Below the pieces are notes generated by a model. That model was not told where the DNA came from, searched no databases, and saw nothing but the letters and a program-made list of their open reading frames with translations. Both the position numbers and the translations under genes were made by a program. From assembly GCA_040403495.1 (NCBI GenBank), contig JBBAKM010000010.1:1-64000 (forward strand): DNA of 64,000 nucleotides, read 5' to 3'. Positions 8,082-17,498 of this stretch are shown here, piece by piece. Source of the stretch: JABMMZ01 sp040403495 (GTDB taxonomy: Bacteria; Bacteroidota; Bacteroidia; NS11-12g; UBA955). Position 1 is the stretch's first letter. Each line of letters begins with the position of its first letter.

Positions 8082-10169
8082 TCAATTTGCAAATATGACC
8101 TTTTTATTTACAATTTGTTCATTCGATTTGATTTTTAATAAATATATTCCATTGTTGATGTTATCTCCTTTTCTATATTTTAATTCAATTTTGCCCGTTT
8201 GGGTAGTTACAGGTAATATTTCTGCAATTTTTTTACCTTCAATATTTTCTAACCAAACAGCAGTTTCACCATTGATGTTCTCATATTCGATGTTTATTTC
8301 ATCCTGACTAGGATTAGGATACACATTTAGTTGAATCATTTGGTCAATACTGCTAATGTTAGTGTTATAGATACCAATATTAATGTCATCTATATAAACA
8401 TTATTGCCGCCGCCGCTTTCAACTTCAATCATAAATCTAATATTACTGTCGTTTTGGAATTGATTTAAACTTTGACTTAGTAGTTTCCAATGATTGGTTG
8501 CCGATGGCTTGAATCCAATTTGGTAATTAGTAGATTCATAGGCCAATGTAAATGCATTTCTGTATAAAAATTGTGTCCAACTGTTGTCGCAATTTCTTGA
8601 AAAATATAATCTTATTCCTTCACTTGAAGAGGCGCTTTGTCTTAAATAACCTATCATCATTGAAATTTTTGGGTTTTTACCTGCTGTTGGTCGTAAGTCT
8701 ACCGAAGGAGTAACTATTTGGAAACGTTGTCCTACTGGACTTCCATTTCTTATTGGTGCTACCAATGAGTTAGTTCCGCTGAAACCTGTTGTGGTTTCTT
8801 GAGTGAATTTTAGCGAACCTTGGTCAAGGATTGTCCATCCTGTTCCGGCATTCCAAGTGCTTGTTTCAAAATCTTGTCTAACAGATGGTTTGTCAAACGC
8901 AACACTTGGAAGTACTGTTATATATTCTTCAACAGCCAATGTATTGTTGCCGTTTGAATTGCTTACCATTAAGCTAACTTTGTATTTGCCTGGTTGGCTA
9001 TATTTAACAACTGGATTTTGAATGTTAGTTCCCAATGTATTAGCTCCCGTAAAAGTCCATTGTCTAGAGGTTACTTGTGCTTTACATGAGTTATCAAAAA
9101 ATTGAATATTCTCATTTACACAGACCGTTCTTTTGGTGCTGCTAAAAAAAGCGACAGGTGCAGAATTGGCATTGTTAATGCCAGTTAAAATTAAATTGTT
9201 ACTAGAACTCAAGTTTTTTCTGAATGAAAAATTTTCCATTACATTGTGCATAATGGTCTTTTGGTTTTGAGAAAACATGCTTTGGCAGGTTCCTCTAGAA
9301 TAATCCATATAATTTTCCCATTGGTCAATTAAATTAGGGTTGTCGTTTGTACAAGAATTGTTGTTCGCCGGACAATTAGCATTGGTGAATGTTCCTGCAA
9401 CAGGGGGGGTATCGCCACATCTGTCGCCAGCATTTGCACCCACACCATTACAACCATCTTGGAAGGTGTGTAATAAGCCTAAATAATGTCCTACTTCGTG
9501 GGTTAATGTTCTCCCTGCACCTGATACAGAACCGGTTCCAATAGTACCAACATAATCTGAACGCATTACTATGCCATCAAGTGTGCTGAAATTATTAATA
9601 TTTGATGAATAAGGCAAATAAGCATAACCCAAAGTGGTGCCTTCTCCGCTTGTTTCGATTGAACTTACAATCCAAATATTTAGGTAATAACGGTTGTTCC
9701 ATGATGCTCCTGGTAAAAACTTTACGTTATCTCTTGCCTCAACGTGAGCAGCATTGAAAATTCTGTTAACTCCATTAGTGCAATTGCCTTGTGGGTCAAC
9801 TTTTGCTAATCTAAATTCAAATTCACAGTCAGCTGCTACATTTGTAAATGGAGCTCTTATGTTAGATTTATTTGTATTGGTTAAACTGAAATCCTCATTT
9901 AAAATCCTCATTTGATCTTCAATTTGCTCGAGCGAAATATTTTCAGGACCATTGGTATGGATAACATGAAAAACAACAGGAATAATGTATTTCGTTGCTC
10001 TTTTTTGTCCAATAGGATTTAATTGGCTGAAAAAGTTGTTGGCATCATTAACGATATTGGGGTTTTGTTTGATAGCCTTTTGATAATACTCGTCGGTTAA
10101 ACACTGGGAGTTTACATTGGAAATGCTTACAATAAATACAAGAAGGTAAAATAGGTAATTTTTTTTCAT
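8082..10169 (-). CDS. Secreted M43-type zinc metalloprotease with T9SS sorting tail
   Basis: 695 residues. Signal peptide MKKNYLFYLLVFIVSISNVNS; the propeptide and catalytic domain contain TLTHEVGHYLGLLHTF (HExxHxxGxxH zinc ligands) and the Met-turn region NYMDYSRGTC, typical of M43 cytophagalysin/pappalysin-like enzymes. A PKD-like domain follows (about residues 340-420), then a jelly-roll/MAM-like region, then the C-terminal T9SS sorting domain beginning LNVYPNPSQDEINIEY. It should be exported across the outer membrane and degrade extracellular protein. Upstream of topA, same strand, 10 nt gap. Confidence 0.92.
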   Translation of the reverse strand: MKKNYLFYLLVFIVSISNVNSQCLTDEYYQKAIKQNPNIVNDANNFFSQLNPIGQKRATKYIIPVVFHVIHTNGPENISLEQIEDQMRILNEDFSLTNTNKSNIRAPFTNVAADCEFEFRLAKVDPQGNCTNGVNRIFNAAHVEARDNVKFLPGASWNNRYYLNIWIVSSIETSGEGTTLGYAYLPYSSNINNFSTLDGIVMRSDYVGTIGTGSVSGAGRTLTHEVGHYLGLLHTFQDGCNGVGANAGDRCGDTPPVAGTFTNANCPANNNSCTNDNPNLIDQWENYMDYSRGTCQSMFSQNQKTIMHNVMENFSFRKNLSSSNNLILTGINNANSAPVAFFSSTKRTVCVNENIQFFDNSCKAQVTSRQWTFTGANTLGTNIQNPVVKYSQPGKYKVSLMVSNSNGNNTLAVEEYITVLPSVAFDKPSVRQDFETSTWNAGTGWTILDQGSLKFTQETTTGFSGTNSLVAPIRNGSPVGQRFQIVTPSVDLRPTAGKNPKISMMIGYLRQSASSSEGIRLYFSRNCDNSWTQFLYRNAFTLAYESTNYQIGFKPSATNHWKLLSQSLNQFQNDSNIRFMIEVESGGGNNVYIDDINIGIYNTNISSIDQMIQLNVYPNPSQDEINIEYENINGETAVWLENIEGKKIAEILPVTTQTGKIELKYRKGDNINNGIYLLKIKSNEQIVNKKVIFAN

Positions 10170-10241
10170 TTTGACTTTGTGTGGAATATCTTTTCTTTTA
10201 TGTTAGACTGCAAATAAACGAAATATACTGTCATATTTGTG

Positions 10242-11306
10242 TCATTTAAGTTGCAAATTCTTTAAGTTTATTAAAATTGAATCAAGAACCACTATTGCAA
10301 TAATAGCTTCAACAATAGGGACAGCCCTTGGTAATACACAGGGATCGTGTCTGCCGGTAATTGAAAAAGGAACAATTTCATTGCTAATATTTTCTACATT
10401 TTGTTCTTTAGAAATACTTGAGGTTGGTTTAAAAGCAATAGATATTTCAACTGCTTTTCCATTTGAAATGCCGCCAGTAATACCACCGTCGTTGTTTTTA
10501 GTGCTATTCGGTTGGTCATTGTTTTCGCTTCCATAAAGAAGTGTGGATTTAAAGCCTGAACCAAACTCAACGCCTTTAACTGCATTTATTGAAAACAATG
10601 CATGTGCTAATTCTGCATTTAATTTCCCGAAAACAGGTTCGCCAATACCAATGGGAATATTACTTATCCTTGCAGAAATAATTCCTCCTAATGAATCACC
10701 ATTTTCTCTTGTTTCGCTTATTAATTGAATCATTTTTGAAGCGATAGATTCATTTGGGCACCTCACAAAATTTGTTTCGGCAAGTTCCCAATTTAATTCT
10801 TCAAAAGGTGAAGCCAAATGAATGTCTTTAATAGAACTTACAATAGCCTCCGTTTTTATGGAGAATTTTTTTTCTAAATATTGTTTGGCAATTGCTCCTG
10901 CGGCAACCCAAGCTGCTGTTATTCTAGCACTACTTCTGCCGCCACCTCTATAGTCGCGGTGCCCATATTTGTGCTGATAAACTTTGTCAGCATGCCCAGG
11001 TCTGTATATTTCTTTTAAAGAGGAATAGTCAGCACTTTTAGAATCTTTATTAGGAATGAGAATCGTTATAGGGCTCCCAGTTGATTTGTTTTCGAAAACC
11101 CCAGAAATAATCTCAAAATTGTCATCTTCTTGTCTTGTTGTAGAAATAGAAGATTGGCCAGGTTTTCTTCTGTTTAATTCTTTTTGAATATTGGCTAAAT
11201 CAATTTCGAAATTACTTGGCAATCCATCTATGACAATACCTACAGAGGAACCGTGAGATTCTCCAAAGGATGTTATTCTAAATAAATTGCCAAGGGTATT
11301 AGACAT
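10242..11306 (-). CDS. aroC: Chorismate synthase
   Basis: 354 residues. Last step of the shikimate pathway: 5-enolpyruvylshikimate-3-phosphate to chorismate, using reduced FMN. Signatures seen: FRITSFGESHGSSVG at the N-terminus, RPGHADKVYQHKYGHRDYRGGGRSSARIT, and the C-terminal TGRHDPCVLPRAVPIVEA. Length fits the family. The stop of rny lies 10 nt upstream, so the two share a transcript. No other shikimate gene is in the window. Confidence 0.97.
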   Translation of the reverse strand: MSNTLGNLFRITSFGESHGSSVGIVIDGLPSNFEIDLANIQKELNRRKPGQSSISTTRQEDDNFEIISGVFENKSTGSPITILIPNKDSKSADYSSLKEIYRPGHADKVYQHKYGHRDYRGGGRSSARITAAWVAAGAIAKQYLEKKFSIKTEAIVSSIKDIHLASPFEELNWELAETNFVRCPNESIASKMIQLISETRENGDSLGGIISARISNIPIGIGEPVFGKLNAELAHALFSINAVKGVEFGSGFKSTLLYGSENNDQPNSTKNNDGGITGGISNGKAVEISIAFKPTSSISKEQNVENISNEIVPFSITGRHDPCVLPRAVPIVEAIIAIVVLDSILINLKNLQLK

Positions 11307-11316
11307 GGCGGTCTTA

Positions 11317-12891
11317 TTATTTTGCGAAATTTACTGCTCTTTTTTCGCGAATTACAGTGATTTTAATTTGACCAGGATAAATCATTTCTTTCATGATTTT
11401 TTGTGAAATTTCGAAGCTTAGATTGTCTGCTTCATTGTCTGTTGCTCTTTCACTGTCTACCATTACTCTTAATTCTCTTCCAGCTTGAATAGCAAATGCT
11501 TTTTCAACCCCTTTGAAACTCATAGCTAATGCTTCTAGGTCTTTTAATCGTTTGATATAATTCTCGGTATCCTCTCTTCTTGCGCCTGGTCTAGAACCGC
11601 TGATAGCATCACAAGCTTGGATAATAGGAGAGAGCATACTTGTCATTTCTATTTCGTCATGGTGAGCTCCAATAGCATTTACAACTTCAGGATGTTCGCC
11701 ATATTTTTCGGCCCATTTCATACCTAACAAAGCGTGTGGAGTTTCAGCATCATCCTCAGGTACTTTTCCAATATCGTGTAATAATCCGGCTCTTTTAGCT
11801 AACTTAGCATTTAATCCTAATTCAGTTGCCATAGTTGCACATAAATTTGCTACCTCACGACTGTGTTTAAGTAAGTTTTGGCCATAAGAAGAACGGTATC
11901 TCATTCTGCCCACTATTCTTATCAATTCAGGGTGTAAGCCGTTAATTCCAAGGTCAATGACAGTACGTTGTCCAATTTCAATGATTTCTTGTTCTATGTC
12001 TTTTTTAGTTTTTTCAACAACCTCTTCAATTCTTGCAGGGTGAATTCTACCATCTGCCACTAAACGGTGTAATGACAATCGTGCAATTTCTCTTCTTACG
12101 GGGTCAAATCCTGATAATACGATTGCTTCAGGGGTGTCGTCAACAATAATTTCAATGCCTGTTGCTGCTTCCAAAGCTCTGATGTTTCTTCCTTCTCTAC
12201 CGATAATTCTACCTTTAACATCGTCGTTTTCTAAATTGAAAACTGTAACAGTGTTTTCTATGGCAGTTTCTGCAGCGGTTCTTTGAATGGTTTGTAAAAC
12301 TAATCTTTTAGCGTCTTTGGTCGCATTCAGTTTCGCTTCCTCTATGATGATTTTTGATTGGGAAATAGCATCCGTGTGTGCTTCAGCTTTTACAGCTTCA
12401 ATCATTTGTGCTTTTGCCTCTTCCACAGATAAACTAGCCACTTTTTCTAGTAATTTTATTTGCTCTTGTCTTCCTTGTTCTACCTCTTGTTCTTTGCGGG
12501 CAAGACCATTTTGTTGGCTTTGAACTTTGGCTTTAATTTTTTCTACTTCGTCTTCTTTAAGTTTGTAAGCTTTGATTCTGTCTTCAAGCGATTGTTCTTT
12601 TTGTTTAATTCGATTTTCAGAAACTTGAATCTCAGCTGTTCTTCTTTGAATTTCTTTGTCTAATTCAGCATTTTTTCTTTGTACTTCTTTTTCATGCTCA
12701 GATTTAAGATTAAGAAACTTTTCTTTAGCCTCTAGCATTTTACTTTGTTTAATTGATTCGGCTTTGTTTTTTGCTTCATCAATTAAAATATTAGCTTGAG
12801 CTTGTTGTTGTTTTTTGAGGATAGGTAAGCCTATTAGTATGCCAATGGCAAGTCCTACAATGAGAGAGATGATAATGTAAATGATATCCAT
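11317..12891 (-). CDS. rny: Ribonuclease Y
   Basis: 524 residues. Membrane-anchored endoribonuclease that starts mRNA decay. An N-terminal membrane helix (residues 3-24) is followed by a long charged coiled coil (to about residue 190), a KH RNA-binding domain (GRIIGREGRNIRALEAATG) and the HD phosphohydrolase domain (LLHDIGKVPED, with the later HHDEIE). The layout and length are the family's usual ones. zapA precedes it by about 50 nt on the same strand. Confidence 0.96.
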   Translation of the reverse strand: MDIIYIIISLIVGLAIGILIGLPILKKQQQAQANILIDEAKNKAESIKQSKMLEAKEKFLNLKSEHEKEVQRKNAELDKEIQRRTAEIQVSENRIKQKEQSLEDRIKAYKLKEDEVEKIKAKVQSQQNGLARKEQEVEQGRQEQIKLLEKVASLSVEEAKAQMIEAVKAEAHTDAISQSKIIIEEAKLNATKDAKRLVLQTIQRTAAETAIENTVTVFNLENDDVKGRIIGREGRNIRALEAATGIEIIVDDTPEAIVLSGFDPVRREIARLSLHRLVADGRIHPARIEEVVEKTKKDIEQEIIEIGQRTVIDLGINGLHPELIRIVGRMRYRSSYGQNLLKHSREVANLCATMATELGLNAKLAKRAGLLHDIGKVPEDDAETPHALLGMKWAEKYGEHPEVVNAIGAHHDEIEMTSMLSPIIQACDAISGSRPGARREDTENYIKRLKDLEALAMSFKGVEKAFAIQAGRELRVMVDSERATDNEADNLSFEISQKIMKEMIYPGQIKITVIREKRAVNFAK

Positions 12892-12942
12892 TTTGTTTTT
12901 TTATTTAAGGTGAGCTTAAAATAAAAAAAACAATAATTAGTT

Positions 12943-13239
12943 TTAGCTTAAGATTGATTCAATTTCAGTAATTTGATTTTCAATGGGTGATAAATCAATT
13001 TCAACTGATACTGTTTCTTTTGTTGTATTTGGTTTGTTCAATGTGTCTACAGCATATTCCAATGCCGCCATTGCCAAACCATCTATTTTATCTTTAATAG
13101 AAAAATTTGCGTTAAAAAATGCCATTTTTTCATTTAATAATTTGGCAGCTTTTCTCACATTTTCTTCTTCATTTGCTTTTATTCTAAGTGGATACATCCT
13201 ATCACCAATGTTTACTTTTATGGATATATCGTTAGACAT
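12943..13239 (-). CDS. zapA: Cell division protein ZapA
   Basis: 98 residues. ZapA binds FtsZ and cross-links its filaments at the Z-ring. The N-terminal beta segment (ISIKVNIGDRMYPLRIKANEEENVRKAAKLLNEKM) and the helix with KIDGLAMAALEYAVD fit the short Bacteroidota form, which has a shorter C-terminal coiled coil than the E. coli protein. It lies upstream of rny, an arrangement common in the phylum. Start is the ATG giving MSNDISIKVNIG. Confidence 0.88.
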   Translation of the reverse strand: MSNDISIKVNIGDRMYPLRIKANEEENVRKAAKLLNEKMAFFNANFSIKDKIDGLAMAALEYAVDTLNKPNTTKETVSVEIDLSPIENQITEIESILS

Positions 13240-13322
13240 GACTAATCGTTTGCTTTTGTTTTTTAAAACTCAATGCAATTATACACTTTTTTTTTATTTT
13301 TTTGAAATATTTGAGTCCAATC

Positions 13323-13937
13323 TTAAATGATTAGCGGTAAATAACCCTCTCTTATCAACTCAGGTTCCTCTCCAGTACAGTCTATTACGGCAGAACCTTT
13401 GTTTGGACAGTCTCCACCGTCTATAATAAGCTCAACTTTGTTGCTGTACAATGCTAAAATTTCGTCAATGTGGTGCTCGTATTCCGATTCTTCATTGAGT
13501 GGAATGGAGGAACAAACCAAGGGTTCGTTGACCATTTCTATTAATTTTTCGGTAATTTTATTCGAGGTGACCCTAATACCAATGGTTTTCTTTTTGTTTA
13601 AAAACAGTTTAGGAACCTTGTTATTAGCTCTCATAATAAAAGTATAAGGCCCAGGTAGGTTTTTATTTAAAATTTTGTAAATACTTTTACTAAATTGTAA
13701 AGTGAAATCACTGATATTTTTGAGACTAAAGCATAAAATAGACAAATTTGCCTTTTCAGGTTTTTTGCCTACAATTTTACAAATTTGTTCAATCCCATTT
13801 TTGTTGGAAAGTAAACACACAATAGCATAATACGAGTCTGTTGGACAAATTAAGAGTTTGTTACTGCTGAGTATTTCAGCCGCAATTTTTAGTTTTTTTT
13901 CCTCAGGATTGCTTGCGTTTATTTCTAACTTTGACAT
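13323..13937 (-). CDS. YrdC/Sua5-family threonylcarbamoyl-AMP synthase-like protein
   Basis: 204 residues. The YrdC fold makes threonylcarbamoyl-adenylate for the t6A modification of tRNAs reading ANN codons. Seen: AAEILSSNKLLICPTDSYYAI, then the NKNLPGPYTFIMRAN core and IGIRVTSNKI, with the C-terminal SAVIDCTGEEPELIREG. The usual PTET/PTDT motif reads PTDS, and the Sua5 C-terminal domain is absent, so it is nearer the YciO/YrdC short type. Which subgroup (true TsaC or the YciO paralogue) is not certain. Start is the second of two ATGs. Confidence 0.85.
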   Translation of the reverse strand: MSKLEINASNPEEKKLKIAAEILSSNKLLICPTDSYYAIVCLLSNKNGIEQICKIVGKKPEKANLSILCFSLKNISDFTLQFSKSIYKILNKNLPGPYTFIMRANNKVPKLFLNKKKTIGIRVTSNKITEKLIEMVNEPLVCSSIPLNEESEYEHHIDEILALYSNKVELIIDGGDCPNKGSAVIDCTGEEPELIREGYLPLII

Positions 13938-13978
13938 CAATGAACATTGTATTGTAATGTTAATTCAAAGGTAAACAT

Positions 13979-15007
13979 TTATAACAACTTATCGCCAAAT
14001 TTTGCAGAGAATCCTACTCCAAAAAAGTTTTTTATTTGAACTTTTCTTTGAACCCCTTCTAAAGTAGTATTTACATCCACGTCCCAATCCCAAATCAATT
14101 GATTTATTAATGAAACTGTAACATATTTATTGACTTTCATATTGATAGTATTTTGCCAATTTCTGTCCATTTTTATAAATTGCATTGTTTTGTAGTTTTG
14201 AAACAACTCCAACCTGGTTTGATAATTGATGTTTTTAGCAATATCTCTATTTATTGAAATATTGATGTACCAACCAATCTCATTTCTAAAAGTTTGACCA
14301 TTTTTAATTTTTGTACCTGCTGTATCAAATACAGCTTTTTCCATACCATATAATCCTGAATCGGCAAGTCTTTGTTCTCTTACTATGGTATATTTGGCAG
14401 TTACAGGAGAGGCGTAAATAGAGAAATAGGTCTTTGGCTTGTAATCAAAACCCACTGAGAGGAACCCAAATCCTTGCGCTAAAAAGTTTGAAACGTGGTT
14501 GTTTCTTCTTAGTATGTCATCTGGAGCCCAACCGGGGAATAATTGAGTATTCAAACTCATCAATGCTGAATAATTTAATTTTTCATTGATTTTTCTGCCG
14601 TATTTTGAGAGAAAGATAAGTTTGTCCTCGTTTTTTACAAATGGATTTTTCACTCTTGTCCCCGGATTTGAAGGATCATCGATGGTTGACTCACCATTTC
14701 TAATAACCCCATAAGCTAATTCAAGATAGTTTTCCCAAATATATTTGTCGTTTGCGGGATGATAAATTGCAAATAAATTGGCATTTGATATCAATCCAGT
14801 GTTATTTGTTCCCCCTTGTGACCAGTTGGAAAAGGTAGTATTGGAGATATTAGTACTAAAAAAGCCGCCTTTAATCCATCCTGTATCTTTTATGTTTTTT
14901 AAAGCTGCTTTCTCAGCAGCTTTTTTCTTTAATTCATCATCTTGTGCATTTGCATTGTTGTAGGTAAAGCAGATTAATGAGATAAGTAATATAAGTTTTG
15001 ATTTCAT
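13979..15007 (-). CDS. DUF3078 outer-membrane beta-barrel protein
   Basis: 342 residues from the ATG giving MKSKLILLISLICF, a standard signal peptide ending NANAQ. The mature N-terminus DTGWIKGGFFSTNISNTTFSNWSQGGTNN and the alternating aromatic strands match DUF3078, a Bacteroidota family predicted to form an outer-membrane barrel. Function is unknown. The C-terminus ends in a strand-like VGFSAKFGDKLL. Its start faces a terminator on the side of mscL, so it has its own transcription unit. Confidence 0.8.
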   Translation of the reverse strand: MKSKLILLISLICFTYNNANAQDDELKKKAAEKAALKNIKDTGWIKGGFFSTNISNTTFSNWSQGGTNNTGLISNANLFAIYHPANDKYIWENYLELAYGVIRNGESTIDDPSNPGTRVKNPFVKNEDKLIFLSKYGRKINEKLNYSALMSLNTQLFPGWAPDDILRRNNHVSNFLAQGFGFLSVGFDYKPKTYFSIYASPVTAKYTIVREQRLADSGLYGMEKAVFDTAGTKIKNGQTFRNEIGWYINISINRDIAKNINYQTRLELFQNYKTMQFIKMDRNWQNTINMKVNKYVTVSLINQLIWDWDVDVNTTLEGVQRKVQIKNFFGVGFSAKFGDKLL

Positions 15008-15026
15008 TTTAAAATTTGAAAATAAA

Positions 15027-15057
15027 AAAATGCCAAACATTATGTTTGGCATTTTTT
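15027..15057 (-). terminator. Intrinsic terminator downstream of mscL
   Basis: TGCCAAACA/TGTTTGGCA forms a 9-bp stem with loop TTA, flanked by A and T runs on both sides. It follows mscL in the minus direction and lies just upstream of the DUF3078 gene. Confidence 0.88.
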
Positions 15058-15073
15058 AGATTAATAAAAGTTA

Positions 15074-15364
15074 TTATTTTTTTAAGCTTGAAGCTTTGTT
15101 TAAGGCTTTAATAATAATGAATAATACAAATGCAATAATTAAGAAATTAATAGTTGCACCAAGGAATTTGCCAATGTATAATGGGCCTAGCTTGAATTCT
15201 TCGATAGTTTTAGCGCTACCGGCCAATGCAATTATAGGCATTATAACATCATCTACTAGTGAAGTTACAATTTTACCAAAAGCAGTTCCTAAAATTACTG
15301 CAACTGCTAAGTCAACAACATTTCCTTTGTTGATAAATTCTTTGAATTCTGAAATGATACTCAT
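15074..15364 (-). CDS. mscL: Large-conductance mechanosensitive channel, short form
   Basis: 96 residues. MscL opens under membrane tension to release solutes during osmotic downshock. The N-terminal amphipathic helix and TM1 carry the family signature (FINKGNVVDLAVAVILGTAFGKIVTSLV), followed by TM2 (NFLIIAFVLFIIIKAL). At 96 residues it is much shorter than E. coli MscL (136): the periplasmic loop is reduced and the C-terminal helical bundle is almost missing, ending ASSLKK. The start and the pore region are unambiguous. Confidence 0.93.
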   Translation of the reverse strand: MSIISEFKEFINKGNVVDLAVAVILGTAFGKIVTSLVDDVIMPIIALAGSAKTIEEFKLGPLYIGKFLGATINFLIIAFVLFIIIKALNKASSLKK

Positions 15365-15451
15365 TTTATTTTTTTTAGTACAAATAAAGTTTAGTTTGCT
15401 CGTTATTCGGTATTATTGTCATAGGTAATTGTAAACATTTTATAAACGACA

Positions 15452-15485
15452 TAAAAAAAGCCAATATATAAATATTGGCTTTTTG
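15452..15485 (-). terminator. Intrinsic terminator downstream of sucC
   Basis: GCCAATAT/ATATTGGC stem (15460-15467 and 15472-15479), extended by A-T pairs, with loop ATAA and flanking A and T runs. It lies 22 nt past the sucC stop in the minus direction. Confidence 0.9.
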
Positions 15486-15506
15486 AATATAGTAAAGTTA
15501 AGTTAG

Positions 15507-16718
15507 TTAGGCTAATACCGTTTTAACTAATTCGGCTGCTTCTTTTAATAAAATAGCAGATTTAACTTCTAAACCACTTTCATCAATTAGTTTTTTTGCT
15601 TCTACAGCATTAGTTCCTTGAAGCCTAACAATAATAGGTACATTGATATTGCCTAGTTTTTTGTAGGCATCTACAACACCTTGTGCAACTCTGTCACATC
15701 TTACAATTCCGCCAAAAATATTGATTAAGATAGCTTTTACATTTGGATCGCTTAATATGATTTTAAAACCTGCTTCAACAGTTTCTGCATTAGCTGTTCC
15801 TCCTACATCTAAAAAGTTAGCTGGTTCTCCGCCGCTCAATTTAATAATATCCATTGTAGCCATTGCTAAACCTGCACCGTTAACCATACAACCTACGTTA
15901 CCATCTAATTTTACATAGTTAAGGTTGAATTTTTTTGCTTCAACTTCTGTTGGGTCCTCTTCGCTTTCATCTCTTAGTAATGCGTAATCTTTGTGACGGT
16001 ATAATGCATTTTCATCTAAATCAACTTTAGCATCAACTGCTATAATTTTATCATCTGAAGTTTTTAAAACTGGATTGATTTCAAACATTGCACTGTCTGT
16101 TTCATCGTAAGCACGATATAATGCTGTTACGAATTTTTCCATTTCTTTTTGAGCTGTTCCTGATAAACCAAGGTTAAAAGCAATTTTTCTTGCTTGAAAT
16201 GCTTGGAAACCAATGGTTGGGTCAACCCATTCTCTGTGAATTTTTTCTGGAGTATGTTCTGCAACCTCCTCAATATCCATTCCACCTTCTGTAGTGTATA
16301 TAATTACGTTTTTGCTAGTAGCACGGTCAAGTAATACACTCATGTAATACTCTTTTGGTTCGCTAGCACCTGGGTAAAATACGTCTTGAGCAACCAAAAC
16401 TTTACTAACTAGTTTTCCTTTTTCTCCTGTTTGAATTGTTACTAAAGTATCACCAATTAAATTTTGAGCAATGGTTTTAACGTCATCTAGGTTTTTTGCT
16501 ACTGCAACACCTTTTTGATTTGAATTAATTGTTTTTCCTTTTCCTCTTCCTCCTGCATGTATTTGAGCTTTAACAACTACCCAATCTGAGCCAGATTGTG
16601 TTTGAATTGTTTTTGCTGCTTCAACTGCTGCCTCAGCAGATTCTGCAACAATGCCCTCTTGTATGGCTACACCATAAGATTTTAAAATTTGCTTGGCTTG
16701 ATATTCGTGTATATTCAT
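15507..16718 (-). CDS. sucC: Succinate-CoA ligase [ADP-forming] subunit beta
   Basis: 403 residues. The beta subunit binds nucleotide and, with SucD, makes ATP/GTP from succinyl-CoA in the TCA cycle. The ATP-grasp domain starts at MNIHEYQAKQILKSYGV, with GGRGKGKTI for nucleotide binding, then EINPVL and the C-terminal CoA-ligase domain with LINIFGGIVRCDRVAQGV. The start is the ATG giving MNIHEY; the upstream open frame is not conserved-looking. sucD is not adjacent, so the genes are split in this genome. Confidence 0.96.
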   Translation of the reverse strand: MNIHEYQAKQILKSYGVAIQEGIVAESAEAAVEAAKTIQTQSGSDWVVVKAQIHAGGRGKGKTINSNQKGVAVAKNLDDVKTIAQNLIGDTLVTIQTGEKGKLVSKVLVAQDVFYPGASEPKEYYMSVLLDRATSKNVIIYTTEGGMDIEEVAEHTPEKIHREWVDPTIGFQAFQARKIAFNLGLSGTAQKEMEKFVTALYRAYDETDSAMFEINPVLKTSDDKIIAVDAKVDLDENALYRHKDYALLRDESEEDPTEVEAKKFNLNYVKLDGNVGCMVNGAGLAMATMDIIKLSGGEPANFLDVGGTANAETVEAGFKIILSDPNVKAILINIFGGIVRCDRVAQGVVDAYKKLGNINVPIIVRLQGTNAVEAKKLIDESGLEVKSAILLKEAAELVKTVLA

Positions 16719-16816
16719 GATAAATAAAGAATGTATTATTATTAAAGCTGCGAATTTACAAAAAATCTCCACTTTGTTTTTGATTTATTTAAAAAAATAT
16801 ACCATTTTCGCATGAC

Positions 16817-17491
16817 ATGATTGAAGCGAGAGGAATTACAAAGCATTACAATGGTATTGAAGTCTTAAAGGCTGTCGATTTGAGGATTAATGATTCTGAA
16901 ATTGTTTCAATAGTGGGAGATTCTGGGGCCGGAAAAACAACTTTACTACAATTATTAGGAACTTTAGATACCCCAAGCTCCGGAGAAGTCCTATACGACG
17001 GTAAGCAAATTTTAGAAATGTCTCAAAAACAACTGGCGAATTTCAGGAATCAAACCATTGGTTTTGTGTTTCAATTTCATCAATTATTGCCTGAATTTAC
17101 TTGTGTGGAAAATGTTTGTATGCCCGCTCTTATCAGTGGTGTTTCTCTCAAAAATGCAATGCCGAGAGCAATTGAACTACTTACTTATTTGGGTTTGTCT
17201 CACCGATTTGACCACAAACCCTCTCAATTATCTGGTGGAGAACAACAAAGATGTGCCGTTGCAAGGGCACTTATGAATCAACCTAAAATAGTATTTGCGG
17301 ATGAACCTAGTGGTAATTTAGACAGTAAAAATGCCAATGAATTACATCAGCTTTTTCTTAATCTTAGAAAAGATTTTGGATACAGTTTTGTTATTGTAAC
17401 TCACAATGAAGAGTTTGCAAATATGGCTGACCGTAAATTGATAATGAAAGATGGTAAAATTATTGAAACGGTTGATAATCGCCCAATTTAA
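16817..17491 (+). CDS. ABC transporter ATP-binding protein, LolD/MacB type
   Basis: 224 residues. Walker A GDSGAGKTTLL, Q-loop FVFQFHQLLPEF, signature LSGGEQQRCAVARAL, Walker B IVFADEPSGNLDS and the H-loop VTHNEE are all intact. FQFHQLLPEFTCVENV and the size are typical of the LolD subgroup, which powers release of lipoproteins from the inner membrane by LolCE. No permease is next to it, so the partner is encoded elsewhere and the exact substrate is inferred. Confidence 0.88.
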   Translation: MIEARGITKHYNGIEVLKAVDLRINDSEIVSIVGDSGAGKTTLLQLLGTLDTPSSGEVLYDGKQILEMSQKQLANFRNQTIGFVFQFHQLLPEFTCVENVCMPALISGVSLKNAMPRAIELLTYLGLSHRFDHKPSQLSGGEQQRCAVARALMNQPKIVFADEPSGNLDSKNANELHQLFLNLRKDFGYSFVIVTHNEEFANMADRKLIMKDGKIIETVDNRPI

Positions 17492-17498
17492 ACGTCGT

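Noticed and set aside
12900..12942. Possible 6S RNA beside zapA
   Set aside because: Gap is too short and shows no long hairpin; the zapA-6S link is known mainly from other phyla.
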